This document shows positions 25,502 to 35,639 of a DNA stretch of 49,609 nt, piece after piece. The DNA is from Rhodocyclaceae bacterium. GTDB lineage: Bacteria; Pseudomonadota; Gammaproteobacteria; Burkholderiales; Rhodocyclaceae. The stretch spans positions 1 to 49,609 of the forward strand of contig JAGRGD010000089.1 of assembly GCA_020445665.1 (NCBI GenBank). The letters run 5' to 3'. A model generated the notes under the pieces. It had not been told where the DNA came from, searched no databases, and saw only the letters and a list, made by a program, of their open reading frames with translations. Position 1 is the first letter of the stretch. Each line of letters opens with the position of its first letter. A program made the translations under genes and the position numbers.

Positions 25502-28500
25502 ATGAGTGCAACGACAGATCTGGATACCGGCCCGCTCACCTGGGTCAAGGGCGAGATCGACCTGGCCCTGGGCCGTGCTGGCGAGGCAATTGCCGCCGCC
25601 CGGGCCAACAAGGACCGCGGCAACAACCTGCAGTTTGCCCAGACGCACCTGCACCAGGTCAGGGGCGCCCTCTCCATCGTCGGGCTTGATGGCCTGACGG
25701 CATTCACCGACAGCCTCGACCGGCTGCTCGCCGAGTTGGCGCGCGACGAGCGCCCCTACACGGACGATCTGGCGAGCCTTGCAGAAAGATCGCTGGCGGC
25801 GATCGGCAACTATCTGGACGAACTCAGCCACGGCGTGCCGGACCAGTCGCTCCGGCTGCTGCCGCTGATGGGCGAACTCGCCGCGGCGCGCGGCCAGACC
25901 CCGCCGAAGCCGTCCGATCTCTTCTACCCGGACCTGGGTCAACAACCTTCACGCAAGGGCGCTCGGCCAAGCGCCGATGCCGGCAAACAGCTTGCGGGCA
26001 AGGTCCGGACGCTGCGCCGTCAGTTCCAGAGCGGCCTGCTCAACTGGCTGCGCACACCCGACGACGCGGGGGGGCCGCTGGCAATGGCCAACGTCTGCGG
26101 TGAGATCGAGTCGGCGATGAGCGCGCCGACCGCACGGTCGTTCTGGTGGACCGCCGGTGCCTTCTTCGACACCCTGGCCAACGGCAATTTCGCGCGCGAT
26201 CCCTTCGCCAAGTACGTCAGCGCGCGCATCGACTTCCAGCTCAAGCGCATCGCCGCGGGCCAGACCACGCCGCCGGAGCGCCTCCACCGGGAGATTCTCT
26301 ACGTCATCGCGACGGCACCGAGCGTCGGCCCGAGCGGCCGCGAGGTGCGCGAGACCTTCGACCTGGGCAGCCTCGTGCCGCCCCCGGGCAGTGCCCTGTG
26401 CGACCAGCCCCTGGCGCCCTTGCTGGCCCGTCTGCGCACCCTGTTTGCCGCGGCCCGGGATACCTGGGATCACTTTGCCAGCGGCGCCGCCGCTGCCCTG
26501 CCCCAGTTCGACGAGGACCTGCGTGCGGCGATCGAGGCCAGCGCGCCCCTCGGCCGTCCGGCTTTCCGCCACCTGCTCGACACCCTGGGCGAGGTCGTGC
26601 GCTGGCTGCGTCAGGACCCATTGCGCATCAACGACCAGGTCGGCCTCGAGGTCGCCTCGGCTGTCATGCTGGCCGAGACCGCACTCGAGACCGGGCGCGT
26701 CCCGGATGCGAGCTTCACCGCCCAGGTCGCCCGCGCCGAGTCGCGCCTCAAGGCGCTGATGGCCGGCGAGGACCTGGGAGCGCTGGAGGCCGAGAGTGCC
26801 GGCCTGCCGGATGCTGCCCGCGAAGCCCAGGAGCGCATGGCCCTGGGACAGCTGGCGCGGGAGATGCAGGTCAATCTGGCCCAGGTTGAGCAGACCCTGG
26901 ACGAATACTTCCGTCGCCCCGAGCGCCGCGCCAACCTGCAGAACCTGTCCGCCCCGCTGCGACAGATCGAAGGCGTGCTGACCGTGCTCGGCGAAGACCG
27001 GGCGCTGGAGGTCCTGAAAGACTGCGAGCATCGCATCCAGGCCCTCGCCGAGCGAGAGGGCGCGCCGCCCGAAGGCGAATGCGAGTTCCTCGCCCACCAT
27101 CTTTCCGCCTTCGGCTTCTTCGTCCAGGACCTGCAGCGCGGCAACGCCGATCTGGATCGTCTGCTGCGCGGCGCGGACGCGGTACCGGAGGACGAGGTCG
27201 ACGACGCGCCGGGCCTCGCCGACGAGGCGCCGGAGTCGCCGCCCGAGGCCGAAGCCGCGGCTGTCGAGGCCGCGCCTGAGCCCGTCGCGGAGCCGGAACT
27301 GGCCGCAACGCCGGAAGAGGATCTGGAAGATCCCCACGAGCAGGCCGAGACCGATCTCCCGGCCACCGCGGCACCTGTGCCCCCGCCACCGTCGCAGGAG
27401 TTGCTGTCTTCCAGCGACGAGGACATCGACTCCGAGCTCCTCGAGATCTTCCTCGAGGAAGGCCGCGATGTCGCCGCCACGATCGGCGAGAACCTCGCGC
27501 GGGCGCGGGCCAATCCCCACGACGTGGACGTCGTCACGACGATCCGCCGTGGATTCCATACCCTCAAGGGAAGCGGCCGCATGGTCGGGCTCACCGACCT
27601 CGGCGAAGCGGCATGGGGCCTCGAGCAGACCATGAACCGCTGGCTGCAACTCGAATGGGCCCCGACGCCGGCGCTGCTCGACCTGATCGAGGCGGCGCAT
27701 GGCCTGTTCGACGCCTGGATCGAGCAACTGGCCAGCGGCGGCGGCGTCTATCGCGACGCCAGCGCCCTCCTCGCCGAAGCGCAACGACTGCGGGAATCCG
27801 ACGAGCCGGTCGAGACCAGTGCCCTCGGGCAGGCCCCGGCCGAAGCACCGGAAACCATCGACGCGGCAGAGGCTCCCGTCGCGCCTGCGGACGATCTCGA
27901 AGCCGCCGGCGGGCACCTCGAGCCGGACGCGGCCACCGAGGCGGACAGTGTCCTGCCCGTCCTTGACGACGAGGCCCTGGAAGGCCCTGAAGACGAAACC
28001 CTGGAGGCGCTGGAGATCGACATGCCGGAGGCGGTCGAGCCGGAAGCGGACGACCTCCCGAGCCTGACCGAGATGGTGCCGGACCTCCCGGACGCCGTCG
28101 ATCTCGACCTGCAGTTCGACGACAGCGCGGCTGACGAGACGGCCGACGACGACGCCATGCTCGAACTCGACAGCCCCGAGTTGCCGGAGGAACTGGCCGC
28201 GCCGCCGATCGGCATCGCACCCGAGACGCCGCTGGCAGCCGACGACGAGGACGACCTCGACACCCTGCGCGAGACCTCACTCGAGTTCGGCGACCTGGAA
28301 CCGGCCGAGGAAGACGAGCCGCTGCCGATCGACATGATCGAACCTCTGGGCGAGTTCCACCCCGAGGAGACCTCGCTCGAATCCCTCGAAGCCATCGAAG
28401 GGCTCGAGCCCGTCGAAGACGACATGCCCGCGCTCGACCCGGGGCACGCGACGCCCTCGGCCGAACCGGACCTGCGACTCGACGATGGGGAAATCGATCT

Positions 28501-31500
28501 CGAGATCAACGTCTCCGATGCCGAGGAACTGACGGCCGACGAGACGATCGACTTCGGCGACCTCGACAGCGACGATCTCGGCGAACCCGAAACGCCCCTG
28601 GAAGAAACCGACCTGAGTGGCGATCTCGGCGGACTCGCGCTCGACGAGGCGGCGGAAGCCTCCCCGGAGGTCGACGAGTTCGACCTGGAGATCGGTGGGC
28701 TGGCGGGTCCCGACCAGGCCGAAAGCGAGGCACTTGCGCCCGATGCCGGCTCACTGCCCGAGGCCGAAGCGCAGGATGAGCGCGACAGCGCCGGCGCGCC
28801 GGACGCTGCGACCGACGCGGGTGCGGGAACGGAAGACATCGCACTGCCTGCGTTCGGCGCCGATGAAGCGATTCCTGACGACCTCTCCGCTGACGCCGAC
28901 CTCTCCGCTGACGCCGACCTGGCCGAACTGACGGACGAGACAGGCACGCTGGCGTCCCTCGAAGACGATGACGACCTGGCCCTCGACCTCGACGGTCTCG
29001 AGCCGGGTTCGCTCGATGCGCTGGAACAGGAAGACGCGGCCCACGACGCCCAGGATCTCGCCGACGACAGCGGCGACGACGGCGACGCGGACCAGATCGC
29101 CCTGGGCGACCGTGTGATCTCGCGCCCCCTGTTCGACCTCTACCTCGCCGAGGCAAGGCAGCACCTCGACACCCTCAAGCGCGAGATCGGCCATCTGGCC
29201 GGGAACCCGACGCTGCTGCCGCCCGATGCATCGATCCGCGCGGCCCACACTCTGGCGGGCATATCCGGCACGGCCCATGTACCGGCCATCCAGGATCTCG
29301 CCAAGGCCTTTGAGCACGCCCAGGCCCGCTTCCACGACTCGGGCCGCTGCCCGAGCGGCGAGCAGACGGCCCTTTTCGCGAGTACGACCGAGACCCTCGA
29401 AGCCATGCTGGCCGAGGTTTCCCGACTCTCGCTGCCCCTGCCGGTGCCGGAACTGATCGACCAGCTCGACGCGATGCTGCGCACCGATGGAGCGGAGTTC
29501 GCCGCAGCAGCGCCTGCGCCGGAACCCACGCCCGTCACACCGACCGAGAGCGCGCCGCAGGAGGCCGACGAAGACGCCGGCCCGCAGCTGACCGACGAGT
29601 TCGACGAGCAGCTCCTGCCGATCTTCCTCGAGGAGGCGGCGGATCTGCTGTCGCAATTGCAGTCCAACCTCGGCGAGTGGCGAGCCGACCCCCAGGCGGC
29701 TGCCCAGGTGCCGGCACTTGCCCGCCTGCTGCACACCCTGAAGGGCAGCGCCCGCATGGCCGGGGCGATGAGCCTGGGCGAGTTCGTGCATGGTCTCGAG
29801 ACGCGGCTCGAGCACGCCGCCGAAGCGCCCGAGGCCCTGATCGACGAGCTCGAGTCCGGACTCGACTCGGTCAGCGCCAGCCTTGACCGCATCGCCGCGG
29901 GGCCGGACGCCGAGCCGGAGGTGGTCGCCGAGGCCGACGACGAGGCAGAGATCGGCGCTCCGGCGCACGCCAGCGGGACGCCCGAGCCCGCGATGACGGC
30001 GATGCTGGCCGAACCCGAGCCGACCGTCGCCGCCAACCTGCGGGTACGCGCCGACCTGGTGGACAAGTTCGTGAACGAGGCCGGCGAGATCGGCATCGCC
30101 CGTACCCGCATCGACGGCGAACTTCGGACCCTGCGCCGCTCGCTCCTCGACCTGACCGAAAACGTGATTCGCCTGCGCAACCAGTTGCGCGAGATCGAGA
30201 TTCAGGCCGAAACCCAGCTGCAGTCGCGCATCGCGCTGTCGGGGGGTGAGGACGCAGACTTCGACCCCCTCGAGCTGGACCGCTTCACCCGCCTGCAGGA
30301 ACTGACGCGGATGATGGCGGAGAGCGTGAACGACGTGACCACGGTGCAGCACAACCTGCTCACCAACCTGGACGGCGCGGAAGCGGCGCTCAGCTCCCAG
30401 GCCCGCCTCAACCGGGACCTGCAGCAGGCCCTGATGCGGGTCCGGATGGTGCCGTTCAACAGCATCGCCGACCGCCTCCACCGGGTCGTCCGGCAGAGCG
30501 CCAAGGATATGGGCAAGCGCGTCACCCTCGACATCCGCGCCGGCGACACCGAGATCGACCGGGGCGTGCTGGAGCGGATGACGGCACCGCTGGAGCACCT
30601 CCTGCGCAACTCGATTGCCCACGGCATCGAATCGCCGGAGACCCGCGCCGCCGCCGGCAAGGCCGAGATCGGTCAGATCACGGTGCGGCTGGCCCAGGAG
30701 GGCAACGAAATCGCGATCGCGCTCGCTGACGATGGCGCCGGCCTCGACTTCGATCGCATCCGCCAGCGGGCCATCGACAACCAGTTGGCGGGGGCCGACG
30801 AGGCCCTCGACGAGAAGCGCCTGACCAACCTCATCTTCATGCCGGGCTTCTCGACCGCCGAGAGCCTGTCCACCACCTCCGGCCGCGGTGTCGGCATGGA
30901 TGTGGTGAAGAGCGAGACCGCGGCGGTCGGCGGCCGGATCGATGTAGACAGCCAGCGCGGCAAGGGCGCCAGCTTCCGCATCTACCTGCCGGTGAACCTG
31001 GCGGTGACCCAGGCCCTGCTGGTTCGCGCAGGCCACCGCACCTTCGCGATTCCCTCGACGATGGTGGCCCAGGTCCGGGAGATGAAGACCGACGCCCTCG
31101 AGGCCCTGCGCCGGGAAGGCCAGCTGGAATGGATGGACGAGGCCTTCGAATACCGCTACCTGCCACGCCTCGTGGGCGACGCAGAGACCCAGCCCGAGGT
31201 CCAGCGCTTCAACTGGGTGCTGCTGCTGCGGGCCGGGGCCCAGACCCTCGCCCTGCATGTGGACAGCCTGCGCGGCAACCAGGAAGTGGTGGTCAAGAAC
31301 GCCGGGCCGCATATCGCGCGGATTGTCGGCATCTCGGGCGCCACGGTGATGGGCGACGGCGAGATCGTGCTGATCCTGAACCCGGTCGCCCTGGCCTCGC
31401 GGCCGGACGTCCTGTCCGACGAGGTGGCCGCCAGCGGACCGCGCAAGGTGGCGCAGATCCCGACCGTGATGGTGGTGGACGATTCGCTGACGGTCCGCAA

Positions 31501-31840
31501 GATCACCGGCCGCCTGCTGGAACGCGAAGGCTATCGCGTGATCACCGCCAAGGACGGCGTCGATGCCCTCGAACGGCTGATCGACACGGTCCCCGACGTG
31601 ATCCTGTCGGACATCGAGATGCCCCGGATGGATGGCTTCGACCTGGCCCGCAACATCCGCGCGGACCAGCGCCTGAAGTCGCTGCCGATCATCATGATCA
31701 CCTCGCGACTGGCCGACAAGCACCGGGAGTACGCCCGCGAGATCGGCGTCAAGCACTACCTGGGCAAGCCCTACGACGAGGCCGAGCTGATGGGCCTGAT
31801 CGCCAGCTACGCGCCGCTGCACCCGAGCCAGGTGCACTGA
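25502..31840 (+). CDS. chpA: Pilus chemosensory hybrid CheA kinase ChpA/PilL
   Basis: The protein has 2112 residues. HPt-type domains are visible at His 51 (HQVRGALSIVG), His 686 (HTLKGSGRMVG), His 1249 (HTLAGISGTA, without the usual Lys) and His 1411 (HTLKGSARMAG). Long Asp/Glu-rich linkers separate them, above all about residues 770-1190. Then come the CheA dimerisation helices (LVDKFVNEAGEIGIARTRID), the ATPase domain (HLLRNSIAHGIE near 1699, GRGVGMDVVKSE), a CheW-like domain and a receiver with phospho-Asp 2037 (VILSDIEMPRMDGFD). It is the central kinase of the Pil-Chp system, controlling twitching through PilG and PilH. It is the last gene of the operon, followed by a strong terminator. 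Confidence 0.95.
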   Translation: MSATTDLDTGPLTWVKGEIDLALGRAGEAIAAARANKDRGNNLQFAQTHLHQVRGALSIVGLDGLTAFTDSLDRLLAELARDERPYTDDLASLAERSLAAIGNYLDELSHGVPDQSLRLLPLMGELAAARGQTPPKPSDLFYPDLGQQPSRKGARPSADAGKQLAGKVRTLRRQFQSGLLNWLRTPDDAGGPLAMANVCGEIESAMSAPTARSFWWTAGAFFDTLANGNFARDPFAKYVSARIDFQLKRIAAGQTTPPERLHREILYVIATAPSVGPSGREVRETFDLGSLVPPPGSALCDQPLAPLLARLRTLFAAARDTWDHFASGAAAALPQFDEDLRAAIEASAPLGRPAFRHLLDTLGEVVRWLRQDPLRINDQVGLEVASAVMLAETALETGRVPDASFTAQVARAESRLKALMAGEDLGALEAESAGLPDAAREAQERMALGQLAREMQVNLAQVEQTLDEYFRRPERRANLQNLSAPLRQIEGVLTVLGEDRALEVLKDCEHRIQALAEREGAPPEGECEFLAHHLSAFGFFVQDLQRGNADLDRLLRGADAVPEDEVDDAPGLADEAPESPPEAEAAAVEAAPEPVAEPELAATPEEDLEDPHEQAETDLPATAAPVPPPPSQELLSSSDEDIDSELLEIFLEEGRDVAATIGENLARARANPHDVDVVTTIRRGFHTLKGSGRMVGLTDLGEAAWGLEQTMNRWLQLEWAPTPALLDLIEAAHGLFDAWIEQLASGGGVYRDASALLAEAQRLRESDEPVETSALGQAPAEAPETIDAAEAPVAPADDLEAAGGHLEPDAATEADSVLPVLDDEALEGPEDETLEALEIDMPEAVEPEADDLPSLTEMVPDLPDAVDLDLQFDDSAADETADDDAMLELDSPELPEELAAPPIGIAPETPLAADDEDDLDTLRETSLEFGDLEPAEEDEPLPIDMIEPLGEFHPEETSLESLEAIEGLEPVEDDMPALDPGHATPSAEPDLRLDDGEIDLEINVSDAEELTADETIDFGDLDSDDLGEPETPLEETDLSGDLGGLALDEAAEASPEVDEFDLEIGGLAGPDQAESEALAPDAGSLPEAEAQDERDSAGAPDAATDAGAGTEDIALPAFGADEAIPDDLSADADLSADADLAELTDETGTLASLEDDDDLALDLDGLEPGSLDALEQEDAAHDAQDLADDSGDDGDADQIALGDRVISRPLFDLYLAEARQHLDTLKREIGHLAGNPTLLPPDASIRAAHTLAGISGTAHVPAIQDLAKAFEHAQARFHDSGRCPSGEQTALFASTTETLEAMLAEVSRLSLPLPVPELIDQLDAMLRTDGAEFAAAAPAPEPTPVTPTESAPQEADEDAGPQLTDEFDEQLLPIFLEEAADLLSQLQSNLGEWRADPQAAAQVPALARLLHTLKGSARMAGAMSLGEFVHGLETRLEHAAEAPEALIDELESGLDSVSASLDRIAAGPDAEPEVVAEADDEAEIGAPAHASGTPEPAMTAMLAEPEPTVAANLRVRADLVDKFVNEAGEIGIARTRIDGELRTLRRSLLDLTENVIRLRNQLREIEIQAETQLQSRIALSGGEDADFDPLELDRFTRLQELTRMMAESVNDVTTVQHNLLTNLDGAEAALSSQARLNRDLQQALMRVRMVPFNSIADRLHRVVRQSAKDMGKRVTLDIRAGDTEIDRGVLERMTAPLEHLLRNSIAHGIESPETRAAAGKAEIGQITVRLAQEGNEIAIALADDGAGLDFDRIRQRAIDNQLAGADEALDEKRLTNLIFMPGFSTAESLSTTSGRGVGMDVVKSETAAVGGRIDVDSQRGKGASFRIYLPVNLAVTQALLVRAGHRTFAIPSTMVAQVREMKTDALEALRREGQLEWMDEAFEYRYLPRLVGDAETQPEVQRFNWVLLLRAGAQTLALHVDSLRGNQEVVVKNAGPHIARIVGISGATVMGDGEIVLILNPVALASRPDVLSDEVAASGPRKVAQIPTVMVVDDSLTVRKITGRLLEREGYRVITAKDGVDALERLIDTVPDVILSDIEMPRMDGFDLARNIRADQRLKSLPIIMITSRLADKHREYAREIGVKHYLGKPYDEAELMGLIASYAPLHPSQVH
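28883..28918 (+). repeat. 18-bp tandem duplication inside chpA
   Basis: CTCTCCGCTGACGCCGAC occurs twice in a row, in frame, giving LSADAD-LSADAD in the acidic linker. The copies are identical at the DNA level, suggesting recent slippage in a length-tolerant region. Confidence 0.9.
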
Positions 31841-31860
31841 GCGGCTCCCTCGCCACCCGA

Positions 31861-31892
31861 ACGGCCTGCCGCTGGCAGGCCGTTTTCGTTTT
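31861..31892 (+). terminator. Intrinsic terminator of the pil-chp operon
   Basis: ACGGCCTGCC and GGCAGGCCGT form a perfect 10-bp stem with loop GCT, followed by TTTCGTTTT. It lies 20 bases after the chpA stop and abuts the stop of the convergent PLP enzyme gene. Confidence 0.93.
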
Positions 31893-33055
31893 CAGGCCAG
31901 GGCAGCCGCCAGGTCGCGCTCCAGGTCGTCCGGGTGCTCCAGACCGACCGCGAGGCGTACCAGGCCCGGCGTCATTGCGGCGTGGCGCTCAGCCTCGCCG
32001 CCGTCCTCCCACATCGACCCGACATGGGCCACCAGCGTCTCCACGCCGCCCAGGCTGACCGCATTGGTCACCAGCTGCAGGCGCTCGACGAAGGTCCGCG
32101 CGCCCGCCGCGCCGCCGCCATGCTCGAAGCTCAGCACGCCGCCGAAGCCCGACATCTGGCGCGCGGCCAGGGCATGTCCCGGATGGCTCTCCAGCCCCGG
32201 GTAGTGTACGCGCACAACCTGCGGATGCGCCTCGAGGAAGCGCGCCAGCGCGAGCGCCGTGGCGTTCTGCCGCGCCACCCGCAGCGGCAGGGTGCGCAGC
32301 CCGCGCAGCAACAGGAAGGCGTCGAAGCCATTGCTCGAGGCGCCCAGCATGATCGCCGTCGACCAGATCGCGTCGAGGTGCGACTTCGCGCCGCAGACGA
32401 TGCCGGCGACCAGGTCACTGTGGCCGCCCAGGTACTTGGTGGCCGAATGGACCACCAGGTCCACGTCGAGGGCGTGGGGCTGCTGGTTGATCGGGCTGGC
32501 AAAGGTGTTGTCAGCCAGCGTCAGGATCTCCCGCGCCCGCGCCAGGGTTGAGACGGCGGCCAGATCGGTCACGGCCAGCACCGGGTTGGACGGGGTCTCG
32601 AGCAGGATCAGGCGGGTCTCGGGCCGGATCGCCGCCTCGAAGGCGGCGACTTCCTCCTGGTCCACCAGCGTATGGGTGATGCCGAAGCGCGGAAGGCATT
32701 CCGCGAGCAGGCGGGCGGTGCCCATGTAGTGGCTGCGCTGTGCCACCACGTGGTCGCCGGCCGACAGCAGGGACAGCATCGTGGTGGCGATGGCCCCCAT
32801 GCCGGAGGCGCAGAGCAGGGCCGCCTCGCAGCCCTCGAGCCCGGCCACGACCCGCTCGACCCGCGCCACCGTCGGGTTGCCGTAGCGGGTGTAGAAGCGT
32901 TCGGGCCGGGTCTCGCGGGCGATGCGGTCGAAGTCCTCGGCGCTCTCCGCCCGGAAGGTCGACGACACGTGCACCGGCGGCGCCACGTCGCTGCCTTCGC
33001 CGGGGCCATCGCCGTGGATTGCCAGGGTCTCGGGATCAAGGCCTTCTTGCTGCAT
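31892..33055 (-). CDS. Cys/Met-metabolism PLP enzyme (cystathionine gamma-synthase/lyase family)
   Basis: The 387-residue fold-type I PLP enzyme shows RFYTRYGNPTVARVERVVAGLEG, ALLCASGMGAIATTMLSLLSAGDHVV, PSNPVLAVTDL, LTLADNTFASP and the PLP lysine in VVHSATKYLGGHSDLVAG. These are family hallmarks, but they do not separate cystathionine gamma-synthase, O-acetylhomoserine sulfhydrylase, cystathionine lyase or methionine gamma-lyase. It therefore acts in sulfur amino acid metabolism with the exact reaction open. The start at 33055 is supported by AAGGAGAATCC directly before ATG; longer in-frame starts lack this. It is followed 28 bases upstream by the photolyase gene on the same strand. Confidence 0.92.
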   Translation of the reverse strand: MQQEGLDPETLAIHGDGPGEGSDVAPPVHVSSTFRAESAEDFDRIARETRPERFYTRYGNPTVARVERVVAGLEGCEAALLCASGMGAIATTMLSLLSAGDHVVAQRSHYMGTARLLAECLPRFGITHTLVDQEEVAAFEAAIRPETRLILLETPSNPVLAVTDLAAVSTLARAREILTLADNTFASPINQQPHALDVDLVVHSATKYLGGHSDLVAGIVCGAKSHLDAIWSTAIMLGASSNGFDAFLLLRGLRTLPLRVARQNATALALARFLEAHPQVVRVHYPGLESHPGHALAARQMSGFGGVLSFEHGGGAAGARTFVERLQLVTNAVSLGGVETLVAHVGSMWEDGGEAERHAAMTPGLVRLAVGLEHPDDLERDLAAALA

Positions 33056-33083
33056 GGATTCTCCTTGTGCGTCGGCGCGGGTG

Positions 33084-34532
33084 TCACTCGTCGCGGCGCA
33101 CCGCTTCGAAGCGAGCCAGTGTACGGGCACGGGCCTCGCCATGATCGACGATCGGGGCCGGATAGTCCTGGCCAATGCGGCAGCGGGCGCCGGTCTGGGT
33201 CGGCGCGTCCATCTCCCACGGGGCATGCACATGGCGCGGCGGCACGGATGCCAGCTCGGGCACGTAGCGCAGGATGAAGCGCCCCTCGGGGTCGAACTTC
33301 TTCGACTGGGTCACCGGATTGAAGATGCGGAACCAGGGCTGCGCATCGCAGCCGGTGGAGGCCGCCCACTGCCAGCCGCCGTTGTTCGCAGCCAGATCGA
33401 AGTCGTTGAGTTGGCGGGCGAAATAACGCTCGCCCCGCCGCCAGTCGATGCCCAGGTCCTTGGTCAGGAACGAGGCCGCGATCATGCGCAGGCGGTTGTG
33501 CATGTAGCCGGTGGTGTTGAGCTGGCGCATCGCGGCGTCGACGATCGGGTAGCCGGTGCGTCCCTCGCACCAGGCGGCGAAGCCCGCCTCGTCATCCTGC
33601 CACGCGACGGCGTCGAACTCCGGTTTGTAGGCTCGATCCACCACATGCGGGTGGTGCCACAGCATCTGCTGGTAGAACTCGCGCCAGATCAGTTCGGACA
33701 GCCAGGTGCGCGCACCCTCGCCGCCCGCCCGCTTCGCCTCGCGCACCAGCCGCCGGACCGACACGGTGCCGAAGCGCAGGTGGGTCGACAGGTAGGACAC
33801 GCCCTTGACGCCGGGAAAGTCGCGGGCCTCGTGATAGCGCCCGATGCGCGACAGAAAGTCCGCCAGCAGCGCCTCCCCACCGGCCATCCCGGTCGGCAGC
33901 GGCAACTGCGCCAGGTCGGTGGTCTCGAATCCGATCGCTTCGAGGCTCGGGATCGTTTCGCCCTTCCGCCGCGGGGCCAGCGCGGCGGCATGATCCGCCA
34001 CCGCCAGCGGCGCCATCGCCGCGTCGTCGAGCCGCGCCTCCCAGGCCCGGCGATACGGGGTGAACACGCCGTAGGGCGTGCCGCCGCGGGTCAGGATCTC
34101 GTCCCGCTCGAAGATCACCTGGTCCTTGTGGCTGACGAGCCCGATGCCGGCGGCGCGCAGGCGCTCGGCGACATCCTCGTCCCGCCGGATCGCGTCGGGT
34201 TCGTAGTCGTGCGCGCAGTGCACCGCGCCGACCCCCAGCTCGATCGCCAGCGCAGGGATGGCATCCCTCGCATTGCCGTGGCGGACGATCAGCCCGCTGC
34301 CCGCACCGCCGGCCGCCCGCGACATCGCATCGAGCGCCCCGTCGAGCGCCACCAGGCTGTCGCGGATGAACTCGACGCGGCGGTCTCGACGCGTGGGCAA
34401 GGCCTCGAGAATCTCCCGATCGAAGACGAACGCGCAGTACACCCGGCGCGCCGAACGCAGGGCGTGGTGAAGTGCCGCATGGTCCTCGCAGCGCAGATCG
34501 CGCCGCAGCCACACCAGGGCCGCATCAGGCAT
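33084..34532 (-). CDS. phrB: Deoxyribodipyrimidine photolyase (class I)
   Basis: The 482-residue enzyme uses blue light to split cyclobutane pyrimidine dimers. The N-terminal antenna domain starts ALVWLRRDLRCEDHAALHHAL. The FAD domain has TGYPIVDAAMRQLNTTGYMHNRLRMIAASFLTKDLGIDWRRGE, FDLAANNGGWQWAASTGCDAQPWFRIFNP and QSKKFDPEG, all typical of class I CPD photolyases. The Trp-rich NNGGWQWAAST segment is the family signature for DNA-repair members. ATG at 34532 is preferred, with AGGAG about 11 bases upstream. A cryptochrome role is less likely. Confidence 0.95.
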   Translation of the reverse strand: MPDAALVWLRRDLRCEDHAALHHALRSARRVYCAFVFDREILEALPTRRDRRVEFIRDSLVALDGALDAMSRAAGGAGSGLIVRHGNARDAIPALAIELGVGAVHCAHDYEPDAIRRDEDVAERLRAAGIGLVSHKDQVIFERDEILTRGGTPYGVFTPYRRAWEARLDDAAMAPLAVADHAAALAPRRKGETIPSLEAIGFETTDLAQLPLPTGMAGGEALLADFLSRIGRYHEARDFPGVKGVSYLSTHLRFGTVSVRRLVREAKRAGGEGARTWLSELIWREFYQQMLWHHPHVVDRAYKPEFDAVAWQDDEAGFAAWCEGRTGYPIVDAAMRQLNTTGYMHNRLRMIAASFLTKDLGIDWRRGERYFARQLNDFDLAANNGGWQWAASTGCDAQPWFRIFNPVTQSKKFDPEGRFILRYVPELASVPPRHVHAPWEMDAPTQTGARCRIGQDYPAPIVDHGEARARTLARFEAVRRDE

Positions 34533-34624
34533 CAACCGTTTCTCTCCTCTCGCCGTGGGGCGAATCGCAGGCGTCGCGGGGACGTCGATGCAGCAATCTA
34601 CCTTCCGCCGCGTAGCGTCGTAAA

Positions 34625-35200
34625 ATGGAGCCCATGATCTCGCCCACCAGCAATCTCACCAATCACTTCCTGATCGCGATGCCGGCGCTCACGGACCCGA
34701 ACTTCTCGCGCACCGTGACCCTGATCGCCGAGCACAACGACCAGGGCGCGCTGGGCGTGATCATCAACAAGCCGCTCGACATGGACATGGCGGCCCTGTT
34801 CGACCGCATCGACCTGCCGATCAACGATCCCGAGCTGGCCGGCCTGCCGGTGTATTTTGGCGGCCCGGTGCAGACCGACCGGGGCTTCGTGCTCCACCGG
34901 CCGGCGGGCGAGTGGCACTCGAGCCTCAACATCGCCGACCAGATGGCCCTGACCAGCTCGAAAGACATCCTCCAGTCGGTGGGCGAGCACGGCGTGCCCC
35001 ACGACGTGCTGGTCAGCCTCGGCTACGCCGGCTGGTCGCCCGGTCAGCTCGAACAGGAGCTGGGCCAGAACGCCTGGCTGACCGTCCCGGCCGACGTGTC
35101 GATCGTCTTCGACATCCCGCCCGAGGAACGGTTCGCCGCCGCGATGCAGTTGCTCGGCATCGACTACGCCTCCCTCTCCGAGGTCGCGGGGCATGCCTGA
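34625..35200 (+). CDS. yqgE: YqgE/AlgH family protein
   Basis: The 191-residue protein opens with [22 protein letters not shown], followed by [33 protein letters not shown] and [23 protein letters not shown], the full YqgE/AlgH pattern. Function is not firmly known; AlgH was linked to alginate regulation in Pseudomonas, while its constant neighbour is ruvX. The ATG at 34634 is an alternative start. Overlaps ruvX by 8 bases; first gene of yqgE-ruvX-pyrR-pyrB-pyrC'. Confidence 0.94.
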   Translation: MEPMISPTSNLTNHFLIAMPALTDPNFSRTVTLIAEHNDQGALGVIINKPLDMDMAALFDRIDLPINDPELAGLPVYFGGPVQTDRGFVLHRPAGEWHSSLNIADQMALTSSKDILQSVGEHGVPHDVLVSLGYAGWSPGQLEQELGQNAWLTVPADVSIVFDIPPEERFAAAMQLLGIDYASLSEVAGHA

Positions 35201-35639
35201 CGGCGGTTTGCCCGGGCGGGGCAGCGTGCTCGGCTTCGACTTTGGCCTGGCCCGCATCGGCGTCGCGGTCGGCGAGCTGGAGTCCGGCACCGCCCACGCG
35301 CTCGAGACCATCGCGGAGGAAGCCGGCTCGGCCCGCTTCGCTCGTATTTCCTGCCTTGTGGACGAGTGGCAGCCCGTCGGCCTGGTGGTGGGCCTGCCGA
35401 CCCACCCCGACGGCGGCGAGCACGAGCTGACCCGGCGCTGCCGCCGCTTCGCCAACCAGCTCCTCGGCCGCTATGGCCTGCCGGTCAGCCTGGTGGACGA
35501 GCGCTACAGCTCCGTCGCCGCCGAGCGTGACCTGGCCGACAGCGGCCAACGGGGGCGCAACGCCAAGGCCCGCCTCGATGCCGCCGCCGCCCGAATCATC
35601 CTGCAGCACTTCCTGGACTCCCGCGCCCATGCCCATTGA
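35193..35639 (+). CDS. ruvX: RuvX/YqgF Holliday junction resolvase-like nuclease
   Basis: The 148-residue RNase H-like protein has [17 protein letters not shown] (first catalytic Asp), [15 protein letters not shown] and [14 protein letters not shown]. The family is implicated in pre-16S rRNA 5' maturation as well as proposed Holliday junction resolution. Overlaps yqgE and pyrR at its two ends. Confidence 0.94.
   Translation: MPDGGLPGRGSVLGFDFGLARIGVAVGELESGTAHALETIAEEAGSARFARISCLVDEWQPVGLVVGLPTHPDGGEHELTRRCRRFANQLLGRYGLPVSLVDERYSSVAAERDLADSGQRGRNAKARLDAAAARIILQHFLDSRAHAH

Noticed and set aside
28751-31837. A 1028-residue open frame on the minus strand opposite chpA
   Set aside because: It mirrors the ChpA coding frame; composition is His/Gly/Val-rich as in antisense shadows and it has no domain.
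23335-31860. Missing pilK or chpB methylation genes treated as a deletion
   Set aside because: The region is compact and ends with a clean terminator; many betaproteobacterial clusters stop at chpA, so loss cannot be inferred from this window.
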